A stretch of 64,000 nucleotides of DNA from Cellulomonas fulva (GTDB lineage Bacteria > Actinomycetota > Actinomycetes > Actinomycetales > Cellulomonadaceae): NCBI RefSeq assembly GCF_018531375.1, contig NZ_JAHBOH010000001.1, positions 1,054,001-1,118,000 of the forward strand, written 5' to 3'. A program made the translations under genes and the position numbers. The notes beneath the pieces are model-generated. The model ran no database searches, was not told the origin of the DNA, and was given only the letters and a program-made list of their open reading frames with translations. This document shows, piece after piece, positions 1 to 8,342 of this stretch. Positions within the stretch are counted from its first letter, which is position 1. Every line of letters starts with the position of its first letter.

Positions 1-361
1 GCCCGGCGAAGATCCGCAGCCCGGTGAACCGCCCGACCAGGTCGCTCGGGTCCGCGTCCAGGTCGACGAGCCCGAACTCGCCGGTGAAGCGGTCGACCAC
101 CGGCACGCCCTCGTCGGGCGTGACCGCGACGCCGATCGCGCCGTCGAGCCCGACCGGCCCGCCCTGGAACAGCCCACCCGGGACGCTGACGACGTCCTCC
201 CAGCCCGGCAGCACCGAGTCGACGTCCACCGGCAGGGGGCGGTTGAGGACCACGCCGAACGCGCCCTCGTCGTTGTGGTCGAGCAGCAGGACCACCGTGC
301 GGTGGAAGTTCGGGTCGAGCAGGAGCGGCGTGGCCACGAGCAACCGTCCGCTGAGCGTCAT
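1..361 (-). CDS. YqgE/AlgH family protein (UPF0301), 3' end outside window
   Basis: The first 120 residues of a minus-strand gene are visible, starting at an ATG at 361; the C-terminus lies beyond the left edge. The N-terminus carries the family pattern LLVATPLLLDPNFHRTVVLL followed by a HNDEGAFGVVLNRP stretch and GGP turns, which identifies the YqgE/AlgH (DUF179) family. Members are small cytosolic proteins of about 185-200 residues, so roughly two thirds is present. The biochemical role is not established; in Pseudomonas AlgH has been linked to transcriptional control, which need not hold here. It is followed upstream by an M50-like protease gene on the same strand, 24 bases away. Confidence 0.9.
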   Translation of the reverse strand, partial: MTLSGRLLVATPLLLDPNFHRTVVLLLDHNDEGAFGVVLNRPLPVDVDSVLPGWEDVVSVPGGLFQGGPVGLDGAIGVAVTPDEGVPVVDRFTGEFGLVDLDADPSDLVGRFTGLRIFAG

Positions 362-385
362 GCCCTCATCATCCGCGCTCGTCCG

Positions 386-1111
386 CTACACCTGCAGCCC
401 GACGAGCCACGCGGCGCCCAGCGCGAGGCCGGCGAGCGTGACCAGGCCCAGCACCGCCACCCACAACCCGCCGGGCGTGTGCGTGAGGCCGCCGAGCAGC
501 CCCGCGTCGGAGGTGTCGCGGCGCCCGCGTCGGCGGTCGGCTCGTCGTGCCGACTGCATCTCGACCACCGCGCGCGGGGCGCCGAGCAGGAAGAACCAGG
601 TGACCACGTACGCGAACCCGGCCTGCACCGCGGGCGTGCCCCAGACGGTCACCGCGACGAGCGCCGCGAGGCTCACCAGGACGGCCCACAGGCCGTACCA
701 GTTCCGGATGGAGACCAGGACCAGCACGACGAGCACGAGCAGCGACCACAGCAGCGCCAGGTCGTACCCGTGGGCCAGCAGCCAGGCCGCCCCGACGCCG
801 ACCACCGTCGGGGCGGGGTACCCCGCGAACGCCGTCGCGATCATCCCCGGCCCGCGCGGCCGCCCGCGCGACAGCGTCAGCCCCGACGTGTCCGAGTGGA
901 CGCGGATCCCCGACACCGTGCGGCCGACCAGGAGCGCCACGCCCGCGTGCCCGGCCTCGTGCACGATCGTCAGCGCGTGCCGGGCCACGTGCCACAGCCA
1001 CGGGACGACGAGCACGACGAGCACCGCAGCCGCCGCGGCGACCACCACCCACGTCTCCGGGACGGGGTTCGCCGTCGTCACGTCCGCCCAGGTGTCGCTC
1101 AGCCAGTCCAC
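386..1111 (-). CDS. M50-family-like membrane metalloprotease
   Basis: A 241-residue integral membrane protein starting at GTG 1111. After a first membrane segment (residues about 21-40) comes HEAGH at 51-55, the HExxH zinc-binding motif of peptidase M50-like proteins, placed at the start of a second hydrophobic stretch as in the M50B group. Several further segments follow (about 95-115, 120-145, 150-175, 212-238), with a cytosolic Arg-rich loop at 189-200. I infer an intramembrane or membrane-anchored metalloprotease; the substrate is unknown and no PDZ domain is present. The gene lies between the YqgE gene and a divergent oxidoreductase and is probably co-transcribed with yqgE. Confidence 0.8.
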   Translation of the reverse strand: MDWLSDTWADVTTANPVPETWVVVAAAAAVLVVLVVPWLWHVARHALTIVHEAGHAGVALLVGRTVSGIRVHSDTSGLTLSRGRPRGPGMIATAFAGYPAPTVVGVGAAWLLAHGYDLALLWSLLVLVVLVLVSIRNWYGLWAVLVSLAALVAVTVWGTPAVQAGFAYVVTWFFLLGAPRAVVEMQSARRADRRRGRRDTSDAGLLGGLTHTPGGLWVAVLGLVTLAGLALGAAWLVGLQV

Positions 1112-1161
1112 GCGCCGGAGCGTAGGGGAAGAACCTCCGCGCGCTCGCCGTTGCGCCAGAG

Positions 1162-2085
1162 ATGCGAGCCATCACCTACGACCGCTACGGCGGCAGCGAC
1201 GTCCTGCAGCTCACCGACCTGCCCACCCCCAAGGTCGGCCCCGACTCCGTCCTGGTCCGCGTCCGGGCCGCGTCGGTGAACCCCGTGGACTGGAAGGTCC
1301 GCGCCGGGTACCTCGACGGGCTCATGGACACCACCTTCCCCGTGGTCCCGGGCTGGGACGTCGCGGGTGTCGTCGAGAAGGTCGGGCTGGACACGCCCGA
1401 GCTGCAGGTGGGCGACGAGGTCTACGGCTACGTGCGCAAGGACTGGGTCCAGGGCGGGACCTTCGCGGAGCTGGTCGCGGCGCCCGTGCGCACCCTCGCG
1501 CGCAAGCCGGCGTCGCTCTCGTTCGAGGAGGCCGCGGCGGTGCCCCTGGCGGGGCTGACCGCGTTCCAGTCGCTCGAGCGCGCGGGGGTCCGCGCCGGCC
1601 AGACCGTGCTGGTGCACGCGGCGGCCGGGGGCGTGGGGCAGTTCGCCGTGCAGCTCGCGGTGGCCCGCGGCGCGCGCGTGATCGGCACGGCGTCGTCGGG
1701 CAACCACGAGTACCTGCGCGGGCTCGGGGCGGAGCCGGTGGCCTACGGCGAGGGTCTCGTCGAGCGCGTGCGTGCGCTCGCGCCGGCCGGCGTGGACGTC
1801 GTCCTGGACTACGGCTCCGACGACCTGGTCGCCACGACGCGTGCCGTCCTGGCGGACGGCGGCACCGTCGCGTCGATCGTCGACGCGGCCGCACGGGACG
1901 AGCTCGGCGGCCACTACGTCTGGGTGCGCCCGAGCGCGTCCGACCTCGCCGAGCTCGCGACGGTCATCGACTCCGGCCGCGTCACGGTCGACGTCGCGCA
2001 GGTCTTCGACCTCGCGGACGCCGCCGCGGCGCACGAGGCGAGCCAGACCGGCCACGTGCGTGGGAAGGTCGTCGTCCGGGTCTGA
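1162..2085 (+). CDS. NADP-dependent quinone-type oxidoreductase (MDR family)
   Basis: A 307-residue medium-chain dehydrogenase/reductase. The GroES-like N-terminal half contains NPVDWKVRAGY and VVPGWDVAGVVEKVG; the Rossmann half carries AAAGGVGQFAVQLA at 153-166, the nucleotide-binding signature. Zinc-binding cysteines of true alcohol dehydrogenases are absent, so this is of the zinc-free quinone oxidoreductase type (EC 1.6.5.5-like), reducing quinones or enones with NADPH in the cytosol. Length is typical for actinobacterial members. It stands alone, divergent from the M50 gene (50 bases between starts) and followed 49 bases later by a DUF1905 gene. The exact substrate cannot be read from sequence. 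Confidence 0.88.
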   Translation: MRAITYDRYGGSDVLQLTDLPTPKVGPDSVLVRVRAASVNPVDWKVRAGYLDGLMDTTFPVVPGWDVAGVVEKVGLDTPELQVGDEVYGYVRKDWVQGGTFAELVAAPVRTLARKPASLSFEEAAAVPLAGLTAFQSLERAGVRAGQTVLVHAAAGGVGQFAVQLAVARGARVIGTASSGNHEYLRGLGAEPVAYGEGLVERVRALAPAGVDVVLDYGSDDLVATTRAVLADGGTVASIVDAAARDELGGHYVWVRPSASDLAELATVIDSGRVTVDVAQVFDLADAAAAHEASQTGHVRGKVVVRV

Positions 2086-2134
2086 GCCCGGCGCACCGGC
2101 GCGCCTGTCGGTGGGCCGCGTCATGCTGGACCCC

Positions 2135-2428
2135 ATGGAGCTGTCCTTCTCCGGCGAGGTCTGGCACTGGCGCGGCCCGTCGCCGTTCCACTTCGTCACC
2201 GTGCCCGGGCCGGAGGCCGCGGAGATCGAGGCGGTCAAGAACCTGGTCACCTACGGCTGGGGGGTGATCCCCGCGCAGGTGCGGATCGGCGGCACGCGGT
2301 TCACCACGTCGCTCTTCCCCAAGGACGGCGGCTTCGTCGTGCCCGTGAAGGACGCCGTGCGCCGCGCGGAGGGCATCGAGCTCGGCGACACCGTCGCCGT
2401 CCGCCTGACGATCGAGGGCCCCCGCTGA
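2135..2428 (+). CDS. DUF1905 domain protein
   Basis: A 97-residue protein made up almost entirely of one DUF1905 domain, recognisable from MELSFSGEVWHWRGPSPFHF, the YGWGVIPAQVRIGGTRFTTSL strand pair and the GDTVAVRLTIE end. I chose ATG 2135 because family members begin at this point; an in-frame ATG at 2123 would add MLDP. The fold is a small beta-barrel found alone or fused to bacteriocin-protection-like domains; no reaction is known. It sits between an oxidoreductase and a VOC protein gene on the same strand with short gaps. Confidence 0.82.
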   Translation: MELSFSGEVWHWRGPSPFHFVTVPGPEAAEIEAVKNLVTYGWGVIPAQVRIGGTRFTTSLFPKDGGFVVPVKDAVRRAEGIELGDTVAVRLTIEGPR

Positions 2429-2460
2429 CCCGACGGCGCGGCGCGGGCTACGGTGCGCCC

Positions 2461-3249
2461 ATGGCGATCAGCTGGACCACCGCGATGCTGGACCTCCCGT
2501 GCGCGGCGCTCGACCCGGACCTCACCTTCTGGCGGCAGGTCACGGCCAGCGGCCTGTCGCCGTGGCGGGGCGAGCACGACGACTTCGCGACCCTGCTGGC
2601 GCCCGACGGCGACGACTTCCTGCGCGTGCAGCGGTTCGAGGCCGGCCCGCGGGTGCACCTGGACCTGCACGTCGGTGACGACGCGGCGGTGCGCGCCGGC
2701 CTGGTCCGCGCGCTCGCGCTCGGTGCCGGGCTCGAGCACGACGCGGGCACCCACGTGGTCCTGTCCTCGCCCGGCGGCTACGTGTTCTGCCTGGTCCGGG
2801 ACGCCGGCCACGCGCGCCGGCCGTCGCCCGTGCGGGTGGACGGCCCGGTGCGGGAGCCCGACGAGCCGGCGTCCGCGCTGGTCGACCAGCTCTGCCTCGA
2901 CGTCCCCGCGGGCCTGTTCGACGCGGAGGTCGCGTTCTGGTCGGCACTCACCGGCTGGGCGGCGCGCACCGGGAGCCGCAGCGAGTTCGTCGTGCTCGAG
3001 CGGCCGGCAGGGATGCCGCTGCGGCTCATGCTCCAGCGGCTGGGCGAGGACCCGCGGCGCGAGGTCTCCGCGCACCTGGACCTCGCGACGACGGCGCGGC
3101 CCGCCGTCGAGCGGGCGCACGTCGCCGCCGGTGCGCGCGTGGTGGGCGCCGGCCCGGGGTGGACCGTCATGGAGGACCCCGCCGGTCTGGCGTACTGCCT
3201 GACGGACCGCTCGCCCGCGACCGGCCTGCTGCCCTCGCCGCGGCCGTAG
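2461..3249 (+). CDS. VOC/glyoxalase-like double-domain protein
   Basis: A 262-residue cytosolic protein with two vicinal-oxygen-chelate modules in tandem. Residues about 1-120 and 130-250 each show the beta-alpha-beta-beta-beta plan, ending in GYVFCLV and GLAYCLTD, the usual last strand of Glyoxalase_6-type domains. No complete set of metal ligands is obvious, so catalytic activity is uncertain; many relatives are annotated only as VOC family. The start ATG 2461 lies 32 bases after the DUF1905 stop and directly after a GC-rich spacer. Function (for example binding a small ligand or antibiotic) cannot be assigned. Confidence 0.8.
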   Translation: MAISWTTAMLDLPCAALDPDLTFWRQVTASGLSPWRGEHDDFATLLAPDGDDFLRVQRFEAGPRVHLDLHVGDDAAVRAGLVRALALGAGLEHDAGTHVVLSSPGGYVFCLVRDAGHARRPSPVRVDGPVREPDEPASALVDQLCLDVPAGLFDAEVAFWSALTGWAARTGSRSEFVVLERPAGMPLRLMLQRLGEDPRREVSAHLDLATTARPAVERAHVAAGARVVGAGPGWTVMEDPAGLAYCLTDRSPATGLLPSPRP

Positions 3250-3277
3250 CCGGCGCGGGCCGCCGCGGAACGCCGCG

Positions 3278-3949
3278 CTACGAGGCCCGGCGGGAGGTCG
3301 TCGACGCGAAGCCCAGCCACGTGTGGCGGTTGCCCGCCCAGCACCAGCCGACCTTGGGCGCGTCCCGGCGCTCGCGGCCGTCGCGGCCCGTGCCGTTCGA
3401 GATCCACAGCGCGGGCGTGCGGGCGTCGAGCCGGCCGTCGGCCTTGCGCCGACGTGAGCCGATCGTCATGAAGCAGTGGTTGCGGTCGAGCGCCCCGGGC
3501 ACCTGGAGGAGCCAGTGCACGCCCTCGGCGAGCGTGAGCGGCGAGCGACCGCGGTGCTCGAGCTCGGGCAGGGCCTCGTCGGGCGACCAGCTCGCGAGGT
3601 CGTCGCCACGGTCGGGCGGGGCGATCACGTACAGCGGCGACTCCGGGACCGCGAGGCCGGCGATCGGCGCGAAGTCGTCGACGTCCGTCATGTCCGTGAC
3701 GACGAACCCCGGGCGGTCACCGCGGCGCAGCAGGGGCGCGAGCGCGGACACGGGGGCGAGCGAGGGGGCGACGACCAGGAGGCCCGACGAGCCCGCGCCG
3801 GCCGCCGCTGCGCGCACCTGGTCGTGCGCGAGGCCCGCGAGGTCGGCGACCCCGAGCTCGATCAGGCGCTCGGCCTGGGCGTCGAGCGTCGGGACGGCGG
3901 AGGGCAGGTCGAGCAGCGGCGGTCCGGTGGGCGAGGTCGTCGTCGGCAT
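3278..3949 (-). CDS. DUF5701 family protein
   Basis: A 223-residue cytosolic protein. The segment LDAQAERLIELGVADLAGL near the N-terminus, SGLLVVAPSLAPVSALAPLL, DVDDFAPI and the C-terminal NRHTWLGFAS tract with LALxxG-like spacing match the DUF5701 family of actinobacteria, for which no role is known. I chose ATG 3949 rather than an upstream frame extension to 4009, because the extension would run through a perfect terminator hairpin. The gene converges with the VOC gene (28 bases between stops) and lies downstream of the YCII-like gene. Confidence 0.72.
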   Translation of the reverse strand: MPTTTSPTGPPLLDLPSAVPTLDAQAERLIELGVADLAGLAHDQVRAAAAGAGSSGLLVVAPSLAPVSALAPLLRRGDRPGFVVTDMTDVDDFAPIAGLAVPESPLYVIAPPDRGDDLASWSPDEALPELEHRGRSPLTLAEGVHWLLQVPGALDRNHCFMTIGSRRRKADGRLDARTPALWISNGTGRDGRERRDAPKVGWCWAGNRHTWLGFASTTSRRAS

Positions 3950-3962
3950 ACCGGGCACAACG

Positions 3963-3996
3963 CCCCGGGTGCGCGGATCGTGCCGCGCACCCGGGG
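3963..3996 (-). terminator. Strong hairpin after YCII-like gene
   Basis: Perfect 14-bp inverted repeat (ccccgggtgcgcgg at 3963-3976 and its complement at 3983-3996) with a 6-base loop. It lies 24 bases beyond the YCII-like stop and just upstream of the DUF5701 start, so it probably separates the two transcripts. No T tract follows, as usual for GC-rich actinobacteria. Confidence 0.7.
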
Positions 3997-4019
3997 TGAA
4001 GGTCGCCACGGGTCCGGGC

Positions 4020-4460
4020 TCAGGTGCGGTCGGCGTCGGTGAGCCAGTCGGACATCGTGGCGGCGTCGCTCGGGGGCGCGCCGACGACCTCGCGGACCTG
4101 GATCGGCTGGCCGGTGGGGACGCCGCCGCGGCCCGGCACGGCGGAGACCAGCGCTGCGATCTCGAGCGCGCGCTCCTGCGACGCGACGTCGACCACCTGG
4201 AAGCCGGCGACCCACTCGCTGAACTCCGCGAACGGTCCCTCGGTCACGGTGGTCGAGCCCGCACCGCTCGAGCGGACGACGTGCGCGACGTCCGGGCCGG
4301 CCAGGATCTCGCCGCCCACGAGCTCGCCGGACGCCGTCAGCTCGTCGTTCAGGCGGCGGTAGTACGCCAGGTGCGCGTCGACCTCGTCGGGCGTCCACTC
4401 GTCCATGGGGGTCGGGTCGGCGCCGGACTGGAAGTCCACGATGAGCAGGTAACGGGGCAC
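4020..4460 (-). CDS. YCII-related (DGPF) domain protein
   Basis: A 146-residue protein with the YCII/DGPF pattern: YLLIVDFQ at the start, a middle VTEGPFAEFSEWVAGFQVVD segment (the DGPF-like turn written EGPF) and a last strand QPIQVREV. Start GTG 4460 is preceded by ggagacgacc, a good ribosome site; an upstream extension to 4553 is Arg/Glu rich and unconvincing. Such proteins are dimeric alpha/beta barrels; in actinobacteria they often accompany ECF sigma factors, but none is adjacent here. A role in small-molecule turnover is possible; no substrate can be named. Confidence 0.78.
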   Translation of the reverse strand: MPRYLLIVDFQSGADPTPMDEWTPDEVDAHLAYYRRLNDELTASGELVGGEILAGPDVAHVVRSSGAGSTTVTEGPFAEFSEWVAGFQVVDVASQERALEIAALVSAVPGRGGVPTGQPIQVREVVGAPPSDAATMSDWLTDADRT

Positions 4461-4721
4461 GGTCGTCTCCTCGCGCTGGTCGGTCTCGAAGTCGGATTCG
4501 CTTCGGATCTCGCTGTCACGAGCATGACGCGCGGCGCCGCGGGAAATCGACACGACGGGCTGTCGGACCCCGCCGGTAGAGTGCCGGAGGCCGCACGGTC
4601 GCGCGGGCCCGTACGGGCCCTGCGACGCCGGCGGTCACGCCCGGTCCACGGGCGGCGCGCGCCCCAGGTCCGGCCGACGACGGCGGGACCCGTCCGCGGC
4701 GCGGCGACAGGAGGGGGCTCC

Positions 4722-6782
4722 ATGGCTGCGCTGCGTCCGGTCCGGTGGTCGCTCGGCGGTCCGGCGGGCCGGCCGAGCGGCGGGAGGCGCGTCGTCGTCG
4801 GGGGCGCGGTGACGCTCGGCGTGGTCCTCGGGGCGCTGACCGGCTGCACGTCGGAGCCGCCCGGCCCGCAGGACGCGGCGGAGGCGCTCGCGGCGGGGCT
4901 GGCCGCAGGGGACCTCAGCGAGGTCGACCTCGTGGCGGGGACGACGCCGGCGCAGGCGCAGGACGGCCTGGCCTCCGCTTTCGAGGCGCTCGCCGCGGTC
5001 ACGCCCGCCGTCACGCTCCGTGACGCGCGCGTCGACGCGGCCGACGACGCGAGCGCGACCGCCACGCTCGACTTCGCATGGGACCTGGACGGCCCCGGCG
5101 GCGCCGAGCCGTGGACGTACGCGACGACGGCGCACCTGCAGCGCGACGACGAGGACGTGTGGCGCACCGCCTGGACCCCCGCGATCCTGGCGCCGGACCT
5201 GACGGCGGACGAGGCGCTCGTCGTGACCCGCGAGGCCGCGCCGCGGGCCGAGGTCCTGGGCGCCGACGACGAGGTGATCGTCGAGGCGCGGCCCGTGCAC
5301 CGCATCGGGATCGACAAGACGCGCGTGACGGCCGCCGACCAGGACGCGGCGGCGCGCGGGCTCGCCGCCGCGCTCGAGCTGGACGCGGACGCCTACGCCG
5401 AGCGCGTCGCCTCCGCGGGGGACAAGGCGTTCGTCGAGGCCATCGTCGTGCGGGACACCGACGACGAGTACGACGTCGACCGGCTGAGCCGGCTGCCCGG
5501 CGTCCTCGCGGTCGCCGACGAGCTGCCCCTGGCGCCGACGCGCGACTTCGCCCGCCCGGTGCTCGGGACGGTCGGCACCGCGACCGCGGAGATCATCGAG
5601 AAGTCGGGCGGCGCCGTCGCGGCGGGTGACCTCGCCGGCCTGTCGGGGCTGCAGCGCCAGTACGACGCGGTGCTCCGCGGCACGCCGGGACTGACCGTCG
5701 CCGCGCGCAGCGACGACGGTGACCGCGAGCTCATGACGATCGACCCGGTCGCGGGGCAGGACCTGCGCACGACGCTCGACGTGGACCTGCAGTCCGCCGC
5801 CGAGGACGTCCTCGCGGACGTCGCCCCCGCCTCGGCGCTCGTCGCGGTGCGGCCCTCCACGGGCGAGGTGCTCGCCGCGGCCAGCGGCCCGGGCGGCGAG
5901 GGCCTGTCCACGGCGACGCTGGGCCAGTACGCGCCGGGTTCGACGTTCAAGGTCGTCAGCACGCTCGCGCTGCTGCGCTCGGGCCTGGGTCCGGCGTCGA
6001 CCGTCAGCTGCCCCCCGTCGGTCGTCGTGGACGGCCGGCAGTTCGACAACTTCCCCGACTACCCCGCGGACGCGCTCGGCGAGGTGCCCCTGCGCACGGC
6101 GTTCGCGAACTCCTGCAACACGGCCTTCATCGGGCAGCGGGCAGCGGCGCCGCAGGACGCCCTGGTCGACGCGGCGGGGTCGCTGGGGCTCATGCCGGCG
6201 GAGTCGCTCGGCTTCTCGTCGTTCCTGGGCACCGTGCCGAGCGACTCCGACGGGACCGACCACGCGGCGACGATGATCGGCCAGGGCCGCGTGCTCGCCT
6301 CGCCGCTCGGGATGGCGACCGTCGCCGCCTCGGTCGCCGCCGGGCGCACGGTGACCCCCGTGCTCGTCGTGGACCCGCCGGCCGACGAGGACGGCGACAC
6401 GGCGACCGACGGTTCGGCGGGTTCCACGGAGACCTCGCCCGACGAGGACGGGAGCGACGACGCGTCGACGGGGACCGACGAGCCCCGGCCCCTCGTGCCG
6501 CTCGCCGCGGACGAGGCCGCGCAGCTCCGGGACCTGATGCGGGCCGTGGTCACCGACGGCGGGGCGTCCTTCCTGCAGGACGTCCCGGGCGCGGACGTGC
6601 TGGCCAAGACGGGCACTGCGCAGTTCGGGCCGCAGGAGGACCTGCGCAACCACGTGTGGATGATCGCGGTGCAGGGCGACCTGGCCGTGGCGGTGTTCGT
6701 CGACGAGGGCGAGTACGGCTCGACCACGGCGGGACCGCTCCTCACCCGGTTCCTCGAGGACCCGGCGGTGGCCCGGGGTTGA
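4722..6782 (+). CDS. Lipoprotein penicillin-binding protein (NTF2-like N-domain, transpeptidase)
   Basis: A 686-residue class B penicillin-binding protein that cross-links peptidoglycan at the outer membrane face. ATG 4722 follows acaggagggg. The N-terminal hydrophobic segment ends in LTGC, with Cys42 as likely lipidation site. Residues about 50-160 resemble the NTF2-like MecA_N domain, followed by a dimerisation region (about 170-340). The transpeptidase domain has all three motifs: S407-T-F-K410, S464-C-N466 and K629-T-G631. An acidic Ser/Thr-rich insert (about 560-590) precedes KTG. Its resemblance to PBP2a-like low-affinity enzymes is architectural only; resistance is not implied. Monocistronic by spacing, since the next gene starts 66 bases later with its own ribosome site. 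Confidence 0.93.
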   Translation: MAALRPVRWSLGGPAGRPSGGRRVVVGGAVTLGVVLGALTGCTSEPPGPQDAAEALAAGLAAGDLSEVDLVAGTTPAQAQDGLASAFEALAAVTPAVTLRDARVDAADDASATATLDFAWDLDGPGGAEPWTYATTAHLQRDDEDVWRTAWTPAILAPDLTADEALVVTREAAPRAEVLGADDEVIVEARPVHRIGIDKTRVTAADQDAAARGLAAALELDADAYAERVASAGDKAFVEAIVVRDTDDEYDVDRLSRLPGVLAVADELPLAPTRDFARPVLGTVGTATAEIIEKSGGAVAAGDLAGLSGLQRQYDAVLRGTPGLTVAARSDDGDRELMTIDPVAGQDLRTTLDVDLQSAAEDVLADVAPASALVAVRPSTGEVLAAASGPGGEGLSTATLGQYAPGSTFKVVSTLALLRSGLGPASTVSCPPSVVVDGRQFDNFPDYPADALGEVPLRTAFANSCNTAFIGQRAAAPQDALVDAAGSLGLMPAESLGFSSFLGTVPSDSDGTDHAATMIGQGRVLASPLGMATVAASVAAGRTVTPVLVVDPPADEDGDTATDGSAGSTETSPDEDGSDDASTGTDEPRPLVPLAADEAAQLRDLMRAVVTDGGASFLQDVPGADVLAKTGTAQFGPQEDLRNHVWMIAVQGDLAVAVFVDEGEYGSTTAGPLLTRFLEDPAVARG

Positions 6783-6848
6783 GCCGCGGCCCCGCGGGAC
6801 GCAGGATCGACCGTCGGCTTCGTCGTGCAGCACCCGTAGGAGGTCCTC

Positions 6849-7820
6849 GTGAGCACTGCCCCGTACGCGCCCGGTGAGCCCGGCTGGATCCGCCCGCTGC
6901 CGGGCACGGACCTGCGGGTCTCGGCCGTCGCGCTCGGCGGCGGTCCGCTCGGCAGCATGCCGGACCTGTTCGGGCGCGACGTCCCGGCCGACGAGGGCGT
7001 CGCGACGGTGCTGGCCGCGCTCGACTCGCCGATCCGGTTCGTGGACACCTCGAACGGCTACTCGGACGGCGAGAGCGAGCGTCGCATCGGTGCCGCGCTC
7101 CGGCTCGCGGGGGGCAAGCCGGCCGACCTCGTCGTCGCGACCAAGGTCGACCCGCGGGGGAGCGACTACTCGGGTGAGCGCGTGCGCGCGTCGGTCGCGG
7201 AGTCCCGGGAGCGGCTGGGGCTGGACGAGCTGCCGCTGGTCCACCTGCACGACCCGGAGTGGCACGACTTCGACGAGCTGACGGCACCGGGCGGCGCCGT
7301 CGCCACGCTGGTCGAGCTCCGGGAGCAGGGTGCCGTCGGCCGGATCGGCCTCGCGGGCGGCCGCGTCCAGGAGATCGCGCGGTACCTGGACCTCGGCGTG
7401 TTCGACGTGCTGCTGGTGCACAACCGGTGGACGCTGCTGGACCGCTCGGCCGGCCCGCTGATCGAGGAGGCGCGGCGGCGGGGGATGGGCGTGCTCAACG
7501 CCGCGGTCTTCGGCGGCGGGATCCTGGGCGCCCAGCAGGGCGGCCCGACGACGTACGGCTACCGTCCCGCGCCGCGGGAGGTGCTCGAGTCCGTCGCCCG
7601 GATGCGTGAGGCGTGCGCGGCGTACGGGACGGACATCGCGACCGCGGCCCTGCAGTTCTCGCTGCGCGACGAGCGGGTCGCGTCGACCATCGTCGGGATG
7701 AGCCGGCCGGCGCGCGTCGCGTCGACCGTCGAGGCGGCGGCACGGCCCGTCCCCGCCGCGCTCTGGCCCGAGCTCGAGTCGCTGCTGCCCCCGGCGCACG
7801 TGTGGCTCGACGCGGACTGA
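6849..7820 (+). CDS. Aldo/keto reductase
   Basis: A 323-residue cytosolic (alpha/beta)8 barrel oxidoreductase. The catalytic tetrad can be followed: Asp and Tyr in FVDTSNGYSDGESE, Lys in VVATKVD and His in PLVHLHDPE. The sequence is closest in style to the D-threo-aldose 1-dehydrogenase/L-fucose dehydrogenase subgroup (GGGPLG near the N-terminus, GVLNAAVFGGGIL late in the barrel), which oxidises sugars with NAD(P). The GTG start at 6849 follows taggaggtcctc. The stop codon is the beginning of an 18-bp tandem repeat (7816-7887). Confidence 0.88.
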   Translation: MSTAPYAPGEPGWIRPLPGTDLRVSAVALGGGPLGSMPDLFGRDVPADEGVATVLAALDSPIRFVDTSNGYSDGESERRIGAALRLAGGKPADLVVATKVDPRGSDYSGERVRASVAESRERLGLDELPLVHLHDPEWHDFDELTAPGGAVATLVELREQGAVGRIGLAGGRVQEIARYLDLGVFDVLLVHNRWTLLDRSAGPLIEEARRRGMGVLNAAVFGGGILGAQQGGPTTYGYRPAPREVLESVARMREACAAYGTDIATAALQFSLRDERVASTIVGMSRPARVASTVEAAARPVPAALWPELESLLPPAHVWLDAD

Positions 7821-7887
7821 GTGCTCGCCGTGGACCGAGTGCTCGCCGTGGACTGAGTGCTCGGCGTGGACCGAGTGCTCGGCGAGG
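7816..7887. repeat. 18-bp tandem repeat, four units
   Basis: Four head-to-tail 18-base units of actgagtgctcgccgtgg type begin at 7816, 7834, 7852 and 7870; units 1/3 start with actgag and 2/4 with accgag, and a truncated fifth unit (actgag) follows at 7888. The first unit contains the stop codon of the aldo/keto reductase, so the repeat grew from the gene's 3' end. It lies 170 bases upstream of the riboswitch aptamer. No hairpin or protein-binding role is evident. Confidence 0.9.
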
Positions 7888-7970
7888 ACTGAGCGTGGGC
7901 GGGAGCGATGACCGGCGTGGAACCGGTACCGGGTGCGTATCACGGGAGGCTGTCCGCCGCCCGTCCGACG

Positions 7971-7989
7971 CGTTGCTCCGAACGGGTGA
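7971..7989 (+). promoter_or_regulatory. Shared motif upstream of riboswitch unit
   Basis: The 19-base string cgttgctccgaacgggtga is repeated with one mismatch at 39669-39687, upstream of the secreted LamG-like gene. It lies 71 bases before the c-di-GMP aptamer, a sensible distance for a promoter or activator site. The function is inferred from conservation only. Confidence 0.45.
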
Positions 7990-8060
7990 TTCTGGGTCGT
8001 GGGCGTATTTGGGTGGTTCTGGGCACTTGGCCCAGGTAACAACCTGAACTACTGTCTGGG

Positions 8061-8148
8061 TTGTCAGCGAAACGGCAAACCCTCCGCGAGGAGGGGACGC
8101 AAAGCCACGGGACCCACGACTGGTCAGCCGGGCTACCGAACAGGACAG
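8061..8148 (+). ncRNA. Cyclic-di-GMP-I (GEMM-I) riboswitch aptamer
   Basis: The aptamer signatures are in order and correctly spaced: cggcaaacc (8073-8081), a stem ccctcc/ggaggg closed by a GNRA tetraloop gcga (8080-8095), the invariant gacgcaaagcc (8095-8105) and agccgggctaccga (8126-8139), which matches the 3' core agcggggttaccga of the Vibrio Vc2 aptamer at most positions. A short P1 can form between ttgtc (8061-8065) and gacag (8144-8148). The 3' strand of P1 touches the aggaag ribosome site (8147-8152) of the 48-residue peptide gene that starts at 8157, so translational control by c-di-GMP is the simplest model. Confidence 0.88.
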
Positions 8149-8156
8149 GAAGACCC

Positions 8157-8303
8157 ATGGACCAGACCGGGTTCCCCGCAGAGTCGTCGGCCTCCACCCC
8201 CGCCACCTCCCCCCTGGCCCGTGCTCAGGCGTGGGCGGCCCTCGCGGCCCGGCAGGGTGTGCTGGACCGCATCCCCGCGCAGCGCGAGCGCGCGGCCGCC
8301 TGA
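8157..8303 (+). CDS. Riboswitch-controlled 48-residue peptide
   Basis: ATG 8157 lies four bases after an aggaag ribosome site that abuts the c-di-GMP aptamer. The product is 48 residues: a polar Ser/Thr/Pro start (MDQTGFPAESSASTPATSP) and a C-terminal stretch (about 20-48, LARAQAWAALAARQGVLDRI) that would form an Ala-rich amphipathic helix. There is no signal peptide or membrane segment. A reading that starts further upstream would run through the aptamer and is not credible. A perfect hairpin at 8343-8374 ends the unit, making it monocistronic. I recognise no family; a regulatory or surface-associated role under c-di-GMP is inference from the riboswitch. Confidence 0.7.
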   Translation: MDQTGFPAESSASTPATSPLARAQAWAALAARQGVLDRIPAQRERAAA

Positions 8304-8342
8304 CCGACCGGCCCGCCACGCGGGCCGCTCCACGACATCACC

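Noticed and set aside
24-2267. A 747-residue plus-strand open frame over the YqgE, M50 and oxidoreductase genes
   Set aside because: Arg/Pro/Ser-dominated translation with no domain, in the shadow of real genes on both strands; caused by high GC content.
4635-8042. A 1135-residue minus-strand open frame antisense to the penicillin-binding protein and aldo/keto reductase
   Set aside because: His/Arg/Gly-rich shadow sequence. The plus-strand genes carry intact catalytic motifs.
8061-8156. Upstream extension of the 48-residue peptide through the aptamer
   Set aside because: It would translate the riboswitch core itself. ATG 8157 has its own ribosome site.
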